The notes under the pieces are model-generated. The model was not told where the DNA came from and searched no databases. It saw only the letters and a list, made by a program, of their open reading frames with translations. From the NCBI RefSeq assembly GCF_000269605.1, contig NZ_AKCI01000001.1, positions 248,001-312,000 of the forward strand: a stretch of DNA of 64,000 nucleotides, in the 5' to 3' direction. Position 1 is the first letter of the stretch. Every line of letters begins with the position of its first letter. The translations under genes and the position numbers were made by a program. Source of the stretch: Scardovia wiggsiae F0424 (GTDB lineage: Bacteria; Actinomycetota; Actinomycetes; Actinomycetales; Bifidobacteriaceae). This document shows positions 1 through 9,205 of the stretch, in pieces.

Positions 1-1240
1 CCAGATATTCCATAGAGTTGATAACATCGCTGTCGGTGACGGAGCCCCAGTCGCATTCGTGGAGCTGGGAATCTTTATAGTATACGAAGATCCCGGATTC
101 CTGGGCATCCGTTACACCGTAGGGGAGGATAGTTGACAGCCCCGTATTGCGCAGCCCGAGGAGCATATCAAGATGATGGTGGCATGTTACCCTTACAGTG
201 CGGTCATGCCGTGTGGCAAGATTCGACATCTGGAACCATTGGAAAAGCTGGCGCAGGTATCCGGCGGAATGGCGGCGTTCATCAAGGACTGATACGGTGT
301 AGTGGATGCCCTGTGCATCTACAGCGTCGTATAAGCGCGAATTGAGCGTGAGATCGTCGTCCAGGCTTGCCGTCTGGCGGGATACGCGCAGCGATGTATC
401 AGGCCGCTCCAGCGTGTATGTGCGGCTTCGCAGGGTGCGTATCTTCAGGCCGACATTTTTGAGGGCCTCAATAACGCCTTTGCCCCATACTCCAACGTTG
501 AGGGTCCCTGCTGCAAAACGTACGAGGAGGCCGGCAGCGCGCCCTATGAGGACGGCGAAAAGCACTCCTATAAGGGAATCAGCGGAAAGCATGATAAGGA
601 TGAGCCCGAGTGTGATAGTGAGGTTCCAGCCCCATTTGACACTCTGATGCATTTTGCGCGGGCCTGAAGCGGTAAGGAATGCAGCGAGTGCCGAGAAGAC
701 GACGGGGATGACACCGTCAAGGGAACTGAGCTGATAAAGGAGCAGCGGGTCATGGACCAGCGTGATAATCCTGGCTGCCCCGTAAGCTGCTGCGAAGCCG
801 AGTATCAGGGAGAAAGTGCTTACTGCGAGCTGCTGCCATTCATTTTTGAATGCCAGCTGGATAAGGACAGCGATTATTATCCCGACTGTCACCAGCTGCT
901 GGAGAAGGGACAGGGGGACTGCATACAGCCAGTTATCTATCAGATTGCCGAAATTCCGTACATCATTTTCGACTCCACGGGCCAGCCCCTGCAGCCGCAT
1001 GGAAGCAAGGAGGACAAGCAGTGAAGCTATGATGCAGAGGATACAGTTCAGAAGGTCGTTCAGATCGTGCACCCTTTTAGGAGGGGTATCAATAATGCGG
1101 GTCTGCGGCAGGGAAACAGTATCCATGATCTCCAGGCCGCTGTTATCTGGGATGTCGCTGATGGAATCCTCAGATACACTGTCAGAGGCGTGAAACCCTG
1201 GGGACCCCGCCTTAGCGGTTTTATCTTCGCGTGATACCAT
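1..1240 (-). CDS. Lysylphosphatidylglycerol synthase/flippase-type membrane protein (3' part beyond window)
   Basis: An open frame of 413 codons starts at 1240, with AAGGA six bases upstream, and runs off the left edge without a stop. After an acidic N-terminus of about 60 residues there are several membrane segments (near residues 68-83, 115-150 and 195-225). A soluble part follows that resembles the kinase-like insert of actinobacterial proteins with a C-terminal lysylphosphatidylglycerol synthase transmembrane (UPF0104) domain: HYTVSVLDERRHSAGYLRQL, then TVRV and a HHxxDMLLGLR stretch. The UPF0104 domain itself would lie beyond the window. Likely role is membrane lipid modification or lipid/glycan handling, inferred from architecture only. 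It lies 66 bases downstream of purB on the same strand and may be co-transcribed with it. Confidence 0.7.
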   Translation of the reverse strand, partial: MVSREDKTAKAGSPGFHASDSVSEDSISDIPDNSGLEIMDTVSLPQTRIIDTPPKRVHDLNDLLNCILCIIASLLVLLASMRLQGLARGVENDVRNFGNLIDNWLYAVPLSLLQQLVTVGIIIAVLIQLAFKNEWQQLAVSTFSLILGFAAAYGAARIITLVHDPLLLYQLSSLDGVIPVVFSALAAFLTASGPRKMHQSVKWGWNLTITLGLILIMLSADSLIGVLFAVLIGRAAGLLVRFAAGTLNVGVWGKGVIEALKNVGLKIRTLRSRTYTLERPDTSLRVSRQTASLDDDLTLNSRLYDAVDAQGIHYTVSVLDERRHSAGYLRQLFQWFQMSNLATRHDRTVRVTCHHHLDMLLGLRNTGLSTILPYGVTDAQESGIFVYYKDSQLHECDWGSVTDSDVINSMEYL

Positions 1241-1306
1241 CGGAATCCTTAATATAAAAAATTGGCAATAATAACTGGTATATCCGTAATGCAGCTGTGC
1301 CGGGGA

Positions 1307-2785
1307 TCAGTCACCCGAAGGCCTGTCTGAAGGCCTGAGAGACTGCTGCTTCAGGGGGACGAGCTGCTCTGCTGCACCGAGATAAGCCGAAGGGCTGAGC
1401 CGGGAAAGCCTGCGTGCTGTTTCTTTATCGAAACCAAGCGCTGAGATGAAGCTTTCAACATCATGTTTATCTATCTTTTTCCCGCGCATAAGCTCTTTGA
1501 CGCGTTCATAAGGGTTATCCATGCCTTCAGCCCCGGTAAGCGCGCATGCGCGCATCGCAGTCTGCACAGGCTCGCCAAGGACTTCCCAGTTGCTGTTGAG
1601 CTCCTGTTCCATAGCTTCATTGTGCGGGTGGATGGAATCCAGGCCGCCGGCAAGGTTTTCCAAAGCCAGGAGGCTGTATCCAAAAGCCGAACCTATGTTG
1701 CGCTGGGTCGTGGAATCGGTCAGGTCGCGCTGCCAGCGGGTCTCAACGAGGGTAGCGCTCAGGGAGTCGAACAGGGCGCATGAGAGTTCAAAATTAGCTT
1801 CAGCGTTTTCAAAACGTATAGGGTTCACTTTATGCGGCATAGTGCTGGAGCCGGTAGCCCCCTGAACGGGGATCTGCACGAAAGTCCCGCGTGAGATATA
1901 CATCCATATATCAACTGCAAGGTTGTGAAGGATATGGTTTATATGGCTGACTGTAGAGTACAGTTCGGCCTGCCAGTCGTGGGGCTCTATCTGCGTAGTG
2001 AGGGGGTTCCATGTAAGTCCTAAGCGGATGGCGACGAATTCCCTGCTGATGCGGATCCAGTCAGTCTGGGGGACAGCTGCGTAGTGCGCCCCGAATGTCC
2101 CGGTGGCGCCGTTGATCTTTCCCATGTATTCCTGGTTTTCCAGAGCGGTACGCTGGCGGTTTAGCCTGTATACATATACTGCCAGCTCTTTCCCAAGGGT
2201 CGTGGGCGTTGCAGGCTGGCCGTGGGTCAGGCTCAGAAGCGGCATGCCGGCATACTGTTCTGCTGCGGCGTCAAGCTTAGCAATAATACGTTCAAAGGCC
2301 GGGGACCATACGCAGGTTACAGCCTGCTTGATACAGAGGGCATAGGACAGGTTATTGATATCCTCGCTGGTGCATGCAAAATGTACCAGGGGTTTAAGGC
2401 GAGTCAATGAGGTCTTGTGCCCGAGCCTTTTTTCTGCAGAATCAAGGCGGCGGCCTATATAGTATTCGACTGCTTTTACATCGTGGCGTGTAACGGCTTC
2501 AATTTCAGCCAGTTCCCTGATACTGTCCGGTCCGAACTCCTTGGGGATGCTCCTGAGATAGCTTATTTCCTCTGCGGTGAGGGGATCAACTCCGGGGACA
2601 GCAGGGGTGCTGTCATTGTCGTGCGTACCATTAGCCAGCTGGATCATCCACTCGATCTCTACAGCTATCCTCTGACGGTTGAGTGCGGCCTCGCTCAAAT
2701 ACTCAAGCAATGGTTCTGTCTGCTTATGATAGCGTCCATCCAGGGGGCTTAAAGCCAGTGAAGGTTTGATATCAGTTAGCTTCAT
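1307..2785 (-). CDS. purB: Adenylosuccinate lyase
   Basis: Cytoplasmic enzyme of purine synthesis. It cleaves SAICAR to AICAR and adenylosuccinate to AMP, releasing fumarate in both steps. The 492-residue product carries the fumarase/aspartase superfamily signature GSSTMPHKVNPIRFE in its middle and the FACTSEDINNLSYAL and LTHGQPATPTTLGKE blocks that form the active site. It opens with SLALSPLDGRYH, typical of the longer, E. coli-like PurB form, so start and length agree with the family. No other purine gene is adjacent. Confidence 0.96.
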   Translation of the reverse strand: MKLTDIKPSLALSPLDGRYHKQTEPLLEYLSEAALNRQRIAVEIEWMIQLANGTHDNDSTPAVPGVDPLTAEEISYLRSIPKEFGPDSIRELAEIEAVTRHDVKAVEYYIGRRLDSAEKRLGHKTSLTRLKPLVHFACTSEDINNLSYALCIKQAVTCVWSPAFERIIAKLDAAAEQYAGMPLLSLTHGQPATPTTLGKELAVYVYRLNRQRTALENQEYMGKINGATGTFGAHYAAVPQTDWIRISREFVAIRLGLTWNPLTTQIEPHDWQAELYSTVSHINHILHNLAVDIWMYISRGTFVQIPVQGATGSSTMPHKVNPIRFENAEANFELSCALFDSLSATLVETRWQRDLTDSTTQRNIGSAFGYSLLALENLAGGLDSIHPHNEAMEQELNSNWEVLGEPVQTAMRACALTGAEGMDNPYERVKELMRGKKIDKHDVESFISALGFDKETARRLSRLSPSAYLGAAEQLVPLKQQSLRPSDRPSGD

Positions 2786-2832
2786 AGTTCAAGATTACGC
2801 TAAGGCATAAACGCGCAGATCTCCTGTTTACC

Positions 2833-4356
2833 CTATTTATGCAGGCGTCCCCGGAAGTAGTACTGCTTATCCATGGTGCCCCGGATAGTTTCTGCAAAAT
2901 GCCTGTTGTGGCGTTCCACGTCATTGCTGTGGAGTTCCTGCGCATTCTGCCAGGCGGCACGCTGATAGTTCATCCCGTGTGTCAGCTCTTTGGCGGATGG
3001 CGCGCCTTTTACCCGTGTTGCAGTCCCTGCTGCGGTATCGGCGTCCGAACTGATGCCGCGGACAGTAAGGTGTTCAGCATCATGCCTGTTAGGCGCGCCG
3101 TCAAGGCTTGATATCAGTTCATCGTTCACTTCGGTGCTGGTGACCCATGTGCCTTTGCGGATGGGGTGGTTCGCAATAGGCGAGCCTGCTGTAACAACAT
3201 GCTTTACATTGAAAGCGTGCTGCGGGTCACTTGCTATGGAGGCGGCCACAATACCTCCCTGAGAATGTCCGACGAGCGCTACAGGGTCAGAAGGCTGTAT
3301 ACCGGCCCGTTTCATGGCTGCCATAACGTATCTGGCGCTGTCGGCCTTGGCGCGCTGGCCCGCATCGGAGCTCATAAGGTCTACATTCTGTGCCCATCCG
3401 AAAGGGGAATCCATATGCCCGTCTGTTCCGGGGATGGTGACAAGCCAGCTGTGCTTCCCGTCTTTCGTGGTAAAACGCTGGATAGCAATAGTCCCATAAT
3501 CCGTCCCCAGTCCTCCCGTGCCAAGCCGTTCCTGATTGGCCAGGCAGCTGCCGATATCGTTTGGTTTGGATAGCCGGCTTTCAGGGTTTACCGCAGTAAT
3601 CGACAGTTTGTTGCCCTGTATGGCATTCATCACAGGTTCGCTTATGGAAGAGACTTTTGAGGCAGCATCGCTCACTGTCCCTCCTCCGGTAAGGCGGCTG
3701 GCCAGCCCTGACATAAAGCCTTCATGGGAGGCGTTGCTGTCTGTAAGGATCCGGATGGGATTGAACCCCTCTTTGCCGGTCATCCCATGGACCCCTGCCG
3801 ATGCAGCACCCAATGCCAGTATCCCCAGAGCACTGTTCGTAGGCGACAGCGCGGTAAAAAGCCCTGTCAGCTTTGAGATGATGGAGCTGCTTGTTTCTTC
3901 AGCATGTGAGTAAGTGCTGTAGGCCCGGGTTACGCGGTCTGCCATACTGCTCAGTTTTTGGCCAAAACCGGCAAGCAGCGCAGAATTATTTTCGCAGGCT
4001 GCAATGATCCTGCCAAGCGGCAGAGAAGTATGAAGCCGCGTATTGTCTCCCGGGATCCCGGATGCTGCACCGCCAGTTCCGATGGGCGACGGCTGCATTG
4101 CTGGGACAGTTAGAAACGTATCCGAGAATGGCCCGCGGACCAGGCTGGGGTATTTCGGGCATGATGTAAACGGGCTCAGGGAAAGCAGAGGCTGGCATGC
4201 AATCACAGACTGTGCCGATGCCCATATCCGCGAATGTGCAGCCAGCTGCGCGCTATGCCGGTTGAAAGCATCGGCAAAGCGTACGAGGGAAGGCATATCT
4301 ATGCTTGTAGAGGCGGCGCTTCCATACAGATATGAAGTTATATGCGGCTGTGCCAT
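2833..4356 (-). CDS. Alpha/beta-hydrolase fold protein, candidate type VII-exported lipase/esterase
   Basis: A 507-residue protein whose C-terminal half has an alpha/beta-hydrolase core: the nucleophile elbow VALVGHSQGG (serine in G-H-S-Q-G) followed by VTAGSPIANHP. A histidine in DAEHLTVRG is a candidate catalytic residue. The first 200 or so residues are mostly helical with no Sec signal peptide, followed by a Gly/Ala-rich hydrophobic stretch (LALGAASAGVHG). The gene starts nine bases after the stop of the WXG100-like gene upstream, behind a strong GGAGGAG site. That pairing is the usual arrangement of type VII secretion substrates with their small partner. Hydrolase fold: fairly sure. Export route: inferred. 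Substrate: unknown. Confidence 0.72.
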   Translation of the reverse strand: MAQPHITSYLYGSAASTSIDMPSLVRFADAFNRHSAQLAAHSRIWASAQSVIACQPLLSLSPFTSCPKYPSLVRGPFSDTFLTVPAMQPSPIGTGGAASGIPGDNTRLHTSLPLGRIIAACENNSALLAGFGQKLSSMADRVTRAYSTYSHAEETSSSIISKLTGLFTALSPTNSALGILALGAASAGVHGMTGKEGFNPIRILTDSNASHEGFMSGLASRLTGGGTVSDAASKVSSISEPVMNAIQGNKLSITAVNPESRLSKPNDIGSCLANQERLGTGGLGTDYGTIAIQRFTTKDGKHSWLVTIPGTDGHMDSPFGWAQNVDLMSSDAGQRAKADSARYVMAAMKRAGIQPSDPVALVGHSQGGIVAASIASDPQHAFNVKHVVTAGSPIANHPIRKGTWVTSTEVNDELISSLDGAPNRHDAEHLTVRGISSDADTAAGTATRVKGAPSAKELTHGMNYQRAAWQNAQELHSNDVERHNRHFAETIRGTMDKQYYFRGRLHK

Positions 4357-4365
4357 GATCTCCTC

Positions 4366-4692
4366 CTACGGCCGTATGCAGAGATGCTGTGCAGCAGGGA
4401 TCGCGGAGCCTACTGCCGATACTTCTGTCAGAAGGGCTGCCAGGGATTTACGGTAATATTCTCCTGCTTTTCCCGACCATTCCATAGCGTATGCGCCGGA
4501 TATGTCTGCCCGGACCCTTTCCATAAGTGTTTGTGTTTTTTGCGTTGTGTCAGTGACGAACTGCGACAGTTCCATCCCTGCGCGTATACAGATGCAGGGC
4601 ATCTGCTGTCCCGCAGCGCCTGGTATCAGCGGCGGGTAAGAAGGCCTCGGGATTATGCAGGGGGTATCCTGGGGAAAAGTGTTATTTGCCAT
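4366..4692 (-). CDS. WXG100-like small helical protein
   Basis: A 108-residue protein with a proline-rich first 30 residues, then two predicted helices around a central W-S-G turn (residues near MEWSGKAGEYYRKSL). This is the signature of the WXG100/ESAT-6 fold, a helical hairpin that pairs with partners for type VII secretion. No YxxxD/E export motif follows, so its partner may supply it. No convincing ribosome binding site precedes the ATG at 4692, and the start could lie inside: a methionine near residue 31 would leave a standard-sized hairpin. It is directly followed by the hydrolase gene, suggesting a co-exported pair. Family assignment is inference from the motif. Confidence 0.6.
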   Translation of the reverse strand: MANNTFPQDTPCIIPRPSYPPLIPGAAGQQMPCICIRAGMELSQFVTDTTQKTQTLMERVRADISGAYAMEWSGKAGEYYRKSLAALLTEVSAVGSAIPAAQHLCIRP

Positions 4693-4796
4693 ACGGAAAT
4701 TGTGGCATACAGCGCCCGTCTGCCTTAACTTCTACGGCCACTGTGGCCGGATGTGGATAACACTCTGCAAAAACTGTTTGACAAAACAGCAGAAGG

Positions 4797-5378
4797 CTAC
4801 CACGGTTTCACAGTTGGCTGTGGGGACTTGTCGGGTGAGGGGGCCGCCTGCTGGTCGGTAGAGTTCTGCCGCAGGAGTTTTTGTGTTTTTTTCTCATCCT
4901 CTTTATCTTCAGTACTGTCAGAATCCTGACGGCCGGAAGGCTCCTGTGAAGATGCCGTGCCCTGCTGGTCCGCTGCTGTGCCCTCTTTCCGGGCATCTGC
5001 TATTTTACGGGTCAGTGCGCGTGAGACGTCGGCATTATGCCTGATAGAATTTTTTAAGCCCGGTGCCGCGAGCAGCGAATTATTCTGCAAGTCTTTGAAT
5101 GATTCATCCACATTTTTCTGGCTGGCTGCCAGATCATCTAGCTGTTTCTTTGAAAGAGAAGGTTTTTTATTGAAAGAGGCGATATTGGACTGCAAGGAAC
5201 CGGTAGCAGAATTGAACGACGATACTGTGTAAATATTGACGCCGGCTATAACGGCTGCAGCCAGGGCCACTGCTCCGATAATGCCCAGGGCTATCCGGGT
5301 TGCAAGCGGCATCCGTGCATGTGTCCGCAGGTGCCGCCGGGACTTTGGCTTTGACTGGAGATTGGGTACGCCGGTCAT
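4797..5378 (-). CDS. Single-pass membrane protein of the MoxR/VWA operon
   Basis: 193 residues from the ATG at 5378, which follows a near-perfect AAGGAGG and overlaps the stop of the upstream VWA gene (ATGA). A longer reading from 5420 is possible but lacks a ribosome site. A basic N-terminus (SRRHLRTHARM) is followed by one membrane segment at about residues 25-45 (LGIIGAVALAAAVIAGVNIY). Then comes a long helical stretch and a hydrophilic C-terminus rich in Ser, Asp, Glu, Lys and Gln, giving a cytosol-in, tail-out topology. I recognise no named family. Its place as last gene of the coupled operon suggests a surface or envelope partner of the VWA proteins. Confidence 0.75.
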   Translation of the reverse strand: MTGVPNLQSKPKSRRHLRTHARMPLATRIALGIIGAVALAAAVIAGVNIYTVSSFNSATGSLQSNIASFNKKPSLSKKQLDDLAASQKNVDESFKDLQNNSLLAAPGLKNSIRHNADVSRALTRKIADARKEGTAADQQGTASSQEPSGRQDSDSTEDKEDEKKTQKLLRQNSTDQQAAPSPDKSPQPTVKPW

Positions 5379-6418
5379 AGCATCCTCCTTGAAGTAATGG
5401 TCCACGCTGCCAGTTCCCATGCGAAGATGAGGGCGAAAAGGGTAGTGAAAGGCCAGATTATAGGGACTGTATAATCTGCCCGCCGGGTTACTGTGCGGAG
5501 GCGGTAATCGCGGGAAGCTCCTGCAGAATCCTGGAGGGTGACCCCCCGCTCCTGCGTTATATGGATATATGTGCCGGAAAGTTCATCGGCAATGCTTTTC
5601 AGGCTTGCCTCGTCCAGTTTTGAAATGCCGTCTTCGCCGGTAGCCGGATCTTTGACCCATTGGCTGGCATTATCCTGTGTATCCATAGCCTTGACACCAA
5701 CCTGGGTTAGCGGCACCTTGCCGCCCTCAGCAGAACCTACCCCAACAACGACAGCATTATCCACATATTTGCGCAGTGCGGAAAAAGTCCTGCGGGCCTG
5801 GCTCCCTGTAGATTCCCCGTCGGATATATAGTACAGCACGACGGTATCACCGGGATGGGCCTTTTTTGTATTAGCCATGGATGCAATAAGGCTGTCCAGC
5901 GGCGCATCCAGGTTCGATCCGCGGGAAGTTGCTGTAGCCTCGGTCGCCAATGTATCGGCCCATTGCGTGACTGCGTTGGAATCAGGTGTCAGCGGAAGGT
6001 CTGTACTGGTTGAGGCACCGAAACGGATAACGCTGAAACTGGCATCAGGGTACATCCGCGCAATATCTTTCACTGCGCGGCTTGCTGCATTCAACCGGGT
6101 GACCGACTGCCCGCCTTTATAATGGGCATCGTTTACTGCCATAGATCCTGTTGTATCCACTGCGATGTAGACATCTGTAGCATTCACCGCCTGCGTAGTA
6201 TTGCGGACGTACCGTGCCGGGGTGAGGATGATTATTGCCAGCAGAAGGCACATCAGGACCCTTCGCACAACAGCCCAGACAGTAGTGTCAGTCATCTCGC
6301 TGTGCGGCGCTGCAGTACTGCGGTACCGGGCAACTGTGAAAACTGCGAGGCATACAAGGATAAGGGCGAGGATCGGGGAAACTATCCACCCGAACATAGG
6401 GGCAAGGGTCGCTGTCAT
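5375..6418 (-). CDS. VWA-domain membrane protein (BatA/BatB-like)
   Basis: 347 residues. Membrane segments lie near residues 5-28 and 50-68 and close to the C-terminus (IIWPFTTLFALIFAWELA), with a von Willebrand factor A domain between them. The metal-binding MIDAS motif reads AVDTTGSM, with Thr where Ser is usual (DxSxS becomes D-T-T-G-S). The later conserved Thr/Asp segments (GSNLDAPL and YYISDGEST) are present. Such proteins form envelope complexes with MoxR ATPases and DUF58 proteins. The start has GGAGG upstream and overlaps the preceding VWA gene by four bases, implying translational coupling. Confidence 0.85.
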   Translation of the reverse strand: MTATLAPMFGWIVSPILALILVCLAVFTVARYRSTAAPHSEMTDTTVWAVVRRVLMCLLLAIIILTPARYVRNTTQAVNATDVYIAVDTTGSMAVNDAHYKGGQSVTRLNAASRAVKDIARMYPDASFSVIRFGASTSTDLPLTPDSNAVTQWADTLATEATATSRGSNLDAPLDSLIASMANTKKAHPGDTVVLYYISDGESTGSQARRTFSALRKYVDNAVVVGVGSAEGGKVPLTQVGVKAMDTQDNASQWVKDPATGEDGISKLDEASLKSIADELSGTYIHITQERGVTLQDSAGASRDYRLRTVTRRADYTVPIIWPFTTLFALIFAWELAAWTITSRRML

Positions 6419-7662
6419 CGGCGTAACCTCCAGGTGAGGGCAAGATATCCGCCGAATGCCAGGACAAGGATGATGATAAGCGCCTGCGGGGCATCGGCGA
6501 CTATAGACTGGCGGCTGTCCCGGCGGGTCCCGGAGCTTGTCCTTTCTATTGCCTGTACAAGCGAACCGATATCCGGAGTAGTGTTCATATTGGTAAAGGA
6601 ACCGCCGTAGCGTTCGATAAGGGTACGCATCTGTGATTCATTCGGCGAATGGGTATTTGATGCGGAACCGACGTACAGGCCGTCAACGGTAATATGCGAT
6701 TTATTGACAAGCCCGGCCGCCTGCTCAAGGCTGTATGTCCCCGACTTGCCTTCTATATTGTCAGTCGCCAGGATGATAGAAGCGCTCCTGGTCGACCGGG
6801 CACGCTGGGAAGATCCTTTTTTATCAGCCGAACCGTTTGCATTCACGGAGAACTGCGGAAGCTGGAGGGCGCAGCTGACAAGGCCGTCGCCAATAAGTGA
6901 AGAAGAGTTGGTAATATTCCGCGTGCCCTCAAGCCAGTCCTGGATCTGCGCATATTCTTTTTGGGAAATATTATTGAAATCGCTGGAGGATACTTTTTTC
7001 AATATTCCGAAAGCGTGTTTGAGCTGGCTTTCTATAACGTCGGAATCATCAGTAAGCGGGAATACCGTACGTGTGGTGGAGTCAAAAATACTCAGGCCTA
7101 TGCGGTCGCCCTGCAGACGGTCAATCAGGGTCAGATAGGCTGCAATGATCTGGCGGTCATAAGCAAGTGCTGATCCTGATACGTCGAGGCACAGGACAAT
7201 ATCCCGCGACCCGTAGGTACTGTTCCTGCGGTCCACAGTCGAAGGGCGTCCCATCAGCAGGGCTGTTATAAGGCTTATGGCTGCAAGGGCTATTGCCGCC
7301 GCGAAACTGAGGCGCCTGTATAGTTTGTACCGTTGGGACGGTATATCAGACTGGAGGTCATCACTTACTGTCCATGAGTATGCCGAAGGCTTTTTCTGCC
7401 GTTTCCCTGTCCTGGCGCCGGCCGGCCGGGCATTGGGGGTATCAGTATCCCCGTCAGCCTTATCGTCAGCATCATCAGGGGCAGTTCCGCCTGCATCCCC
7501 TTCGCCTGCGGCATCCCCCTCAGCTGTGCCGGGCCCGGTAACAGGCCTGCGGGGGTATCTGCTCCGCGCCCACAGGCCCGCGGCAATAACAGCGGCGGTA
7601 AAAACCAGGATGGTGAGGATAATGACTGCAGGCCATTGCCATGATATGACCGGTGTGTTCAT
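6415..7662 (-). CDS. VWA-domain membrane protein with N-terminal anchor
   Basis: The start is placed at the ATG at 7662, which overlaps the stop of the preceding gene (ATGA) and follows AAAGGTGGGG. A start at 7695 would add only 11 residues and lacks these signals. The 415-residue protein has a membrane segment at residues 8-30 and an acidic Gly/Asp/Ala linker. A second segment precedes the VWA domain, and a last one lies at the extreme C-terminus (ALIIILVLAFGGYLALTW). The MIDAS motif is canonical: LCLDVSGSA. Together with the next VWA gene this gives the operon two VWA partners, as in Bat-type loci. Confidence 0.85.
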   Translation of the reverse strand: MNTPVISWQWPAVIILTILVFTAAVIAAGLWARSRYPRRPVTGPGTAEGDAAGEGDAGGTAPDDADDKADGDTDTPNARPAGARTGKRQKKPSAYSWTVSDDLQSDIPSQRYKLYRRLSFAAAIALAAISLITALLMGRPSTVDRRNSTYGSRDIVLCLDVSGSALAYDRQIIAAYLTLIDRLQGDRIGLSIFDSTTRTVFPLTDDSDVIESQLKHAFGILKKVSSSDFNNISQKEYAQIQDWLEGTRNITNSSSLIGDGLVSCALQLPQFSVNANGSADKKGSSQRARSTRSASIILATDNIEGKSGTYSLEQAAGLVNKSHITVDGLYVGSASNTHSPNESQMRTLIERYGGSFTNMNTTPDIGSLVQAIERTSSGTRRDSRQSIVADAPQALIIILVLAFGGYLALTWRLRR

Positions 7663-8162
7663 TCGCCCCACCTTTCTATAAGCCCGGATACCCATTGGGC
7701 AGCTTCTTCAACAGATGCGTTCTGTGCTGCAGGGTTCCATTCAGCTTTTGCAAATTCAGGCGGGTAGAGGGCTTCAACAGTCTGTCTGAGCACCAGATAC
7801 CCGTCCCTCGAGTTTCTGTCCGGCGTTTCACGTTTCAGCTCTGCCAGAGTATGTTTAGTAACATCCTTACCCAGCTTTTCTGATGCAAACTGGCGTGACA
7901 GGACAGAAAGTCGATGGTAGGCCTGTTTATCGTCAAGAAGCCCTCTGGCATGGTCTTTCTGTACTGCAATGATGCGCGTCTGCCACTCCGACCTGGTATG
8001 CGTGCGCCCAGCTGTTTTTGTCCGGGGCGAAACGGCTTTGCGCTTCATACTCCCGATAACAGCCAGCGTACCGGCAGCAGCAGCAACGATGATGCAAATG
8101 CACAGCACAATAATGGCCGGTGCCGCAGAATGCAGCGGATCAGGGGTCTGTGTGAATCTCAT
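7659..8162 (-). CDS. Small membrane protein of the MoxR/DUF58/VWA operon
   Basis: 167 residues with one membrane segment near residues 15-38 (IIVLCICIIVAAAAGTLAVIG) and a basic, helical cytosolic tail. In bifidobacterial and other actinobacterial MoxR loci a protein of this size sits between DUF58 and the VWA genes, but I know no defined function. It overlaps both neighbours by four bases (ATGA junctions), so translation of DUF58, this gene and the VWA genes should be coupled. Confidence 0.75.
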   Translation of the reverse strand: MRFTQTPDPLHSAAPAIIVLCICIIVAAAAGTLAVIGSMKRKAVSPRTKTAGRTHTRSEWQTRIIAVQKDHARGLLDDKQAYHRLSVLSRQFASEKLGKDVTKHTLAELKRETPDRNSRDGYLVLRQTVEALYPPEFAKAEWNPAAQNASVEEAAQWVSGLIERWGE

Positions 8163-9151
8163 AGCGTGGGTATCTCCTCCTGCCGGATCTGTGTATGCGT
8201 GTTTTTCAGGAGGTTGACATTCCCCGCCCGGGTAAGTGCTGACGAGATACGGCGGATGAAAGCGGTGAACATCGCCTCGCTTGAGCCGGCATTCAGCACT
8301 GCTGCGCCTGCGCGGCTCAGCCGCTCTTCAAGGAGTTTGGAAATGAATTCCCTGCGTACCCGCACATCGTCATCCAGTTCTTTAACGCGCATAAAAGCAG
8401 GAATAGCACGGTTAGAGGCAGCGTCAATGACTGAACCGAAATCCGGCGCGGCGGAGAACGGGCTGATCGCCTCAATATCCACTACGATCAGGGGATGGGT
8501 CTGTGCGAGCACTCCTGCTGCCTCTATAGCCTCTTCACTCCATGCGGTATGTGCCGTTGCAATAACGATCAGCGCGTGGCGGTCGCGGATACGTTTGGCA
8601 TAATCAAGAAGGGAAAACAGGTCCCCTGGCCTGGTCAGGCGGATATGGGCAATACGCTCAGCCAGATCGTCAAACGCCATATATCCGCCTGTCAGCGGGA
8701 TTCGGGTGATGCGTGCCGAATCCCCAAGGATGACCGACAGCTCATCTGAACGGCGCAGCGACAGCACTGCGAACATGCGCAGCGCGTTCAGCGCCACCTC
8801 CATCTGGCTTTCTCCGCTTGTGCAGGTCCCGGTCATCTGCGCGCCGGAATCAAGCAGCATCCATACCCGGCTGGTAGCATTCTGTTCCTTGTCTGCTATC
8901 ATGGGGCGTCCTGCGCGCGCACTTGCCTTCCAGTCGATCAGGCGGGCCTCATCGCCTGCCGTGTAGGGGCGGATATCCAGGAATTCATACCCGTTCCCCC
9001 TGCGGACAGACTGATGTTCACCCTCAAGCACCCCCAGCGCGCGTTTGACGGCAGGCAGCGATAAACGTGCACCAAGCGCCTCGATCCTGCGCCGTATGGT
9101 CTCCTGGGAAGCCTGGGGGTTCGTTGTATGTGGATGGTCAGGCATAGTCAT
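8159..9151 (-). CDS. DUF58 domain-containing protein
   Basis: 330 residues. The DUF58 core is clear: the block YTAGDEARLIDWKASARAG followed by MIADKEQ and WMLLDSGAQM. DUF58 is a VWA-like domain protein always found with MoxR ATPases. It lacks the membrane segments that many DUF58 proteins have at the N-terminus, so this one is probably a soluble adaptor between MoxR and the membrane VWA proteins. The ATG at 9151 is the first possible start, because an in-frame stop lies just upstream. The AAGGAG site is unusually far away (about 17 bases), so initiation may be weak. Confidence 0.88.
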   Translation of the reverse strand: MTMPDHPHTTNPQASQETIRRRIEALGARLSLPAVKRALGVLEGEHQSVRRGNGYEFLDIRPYTAGDEARLIDWKASARAGRPMIADKEQNATSRVWMLLDSGAQMTGTCTSGESQMEVALNALRMFAVLSLRRSDELSVILGDSARITRIPLTGGYMAFDDLAERIAHIRLTRPGDLFSLLDYAKRIRDRHALIVIATAHTAWSEEAIEAAGVLAQTHPLIVVDIEAISPFSAAPDFGSVIDAASNRAIPAFMRVKELDDDVRVRREFISKLLEERLSRAGAAVLNAGSSEAMFTAFIRRISSALTRAGNVNLLKNTHTQIRQEEIPTL

Positions 9152-9205
9152 TTCGCTGATTATAGATACTCCTTGTAGCAGGGGCTGCGGGGATTGCAGG
9201 GCAGG

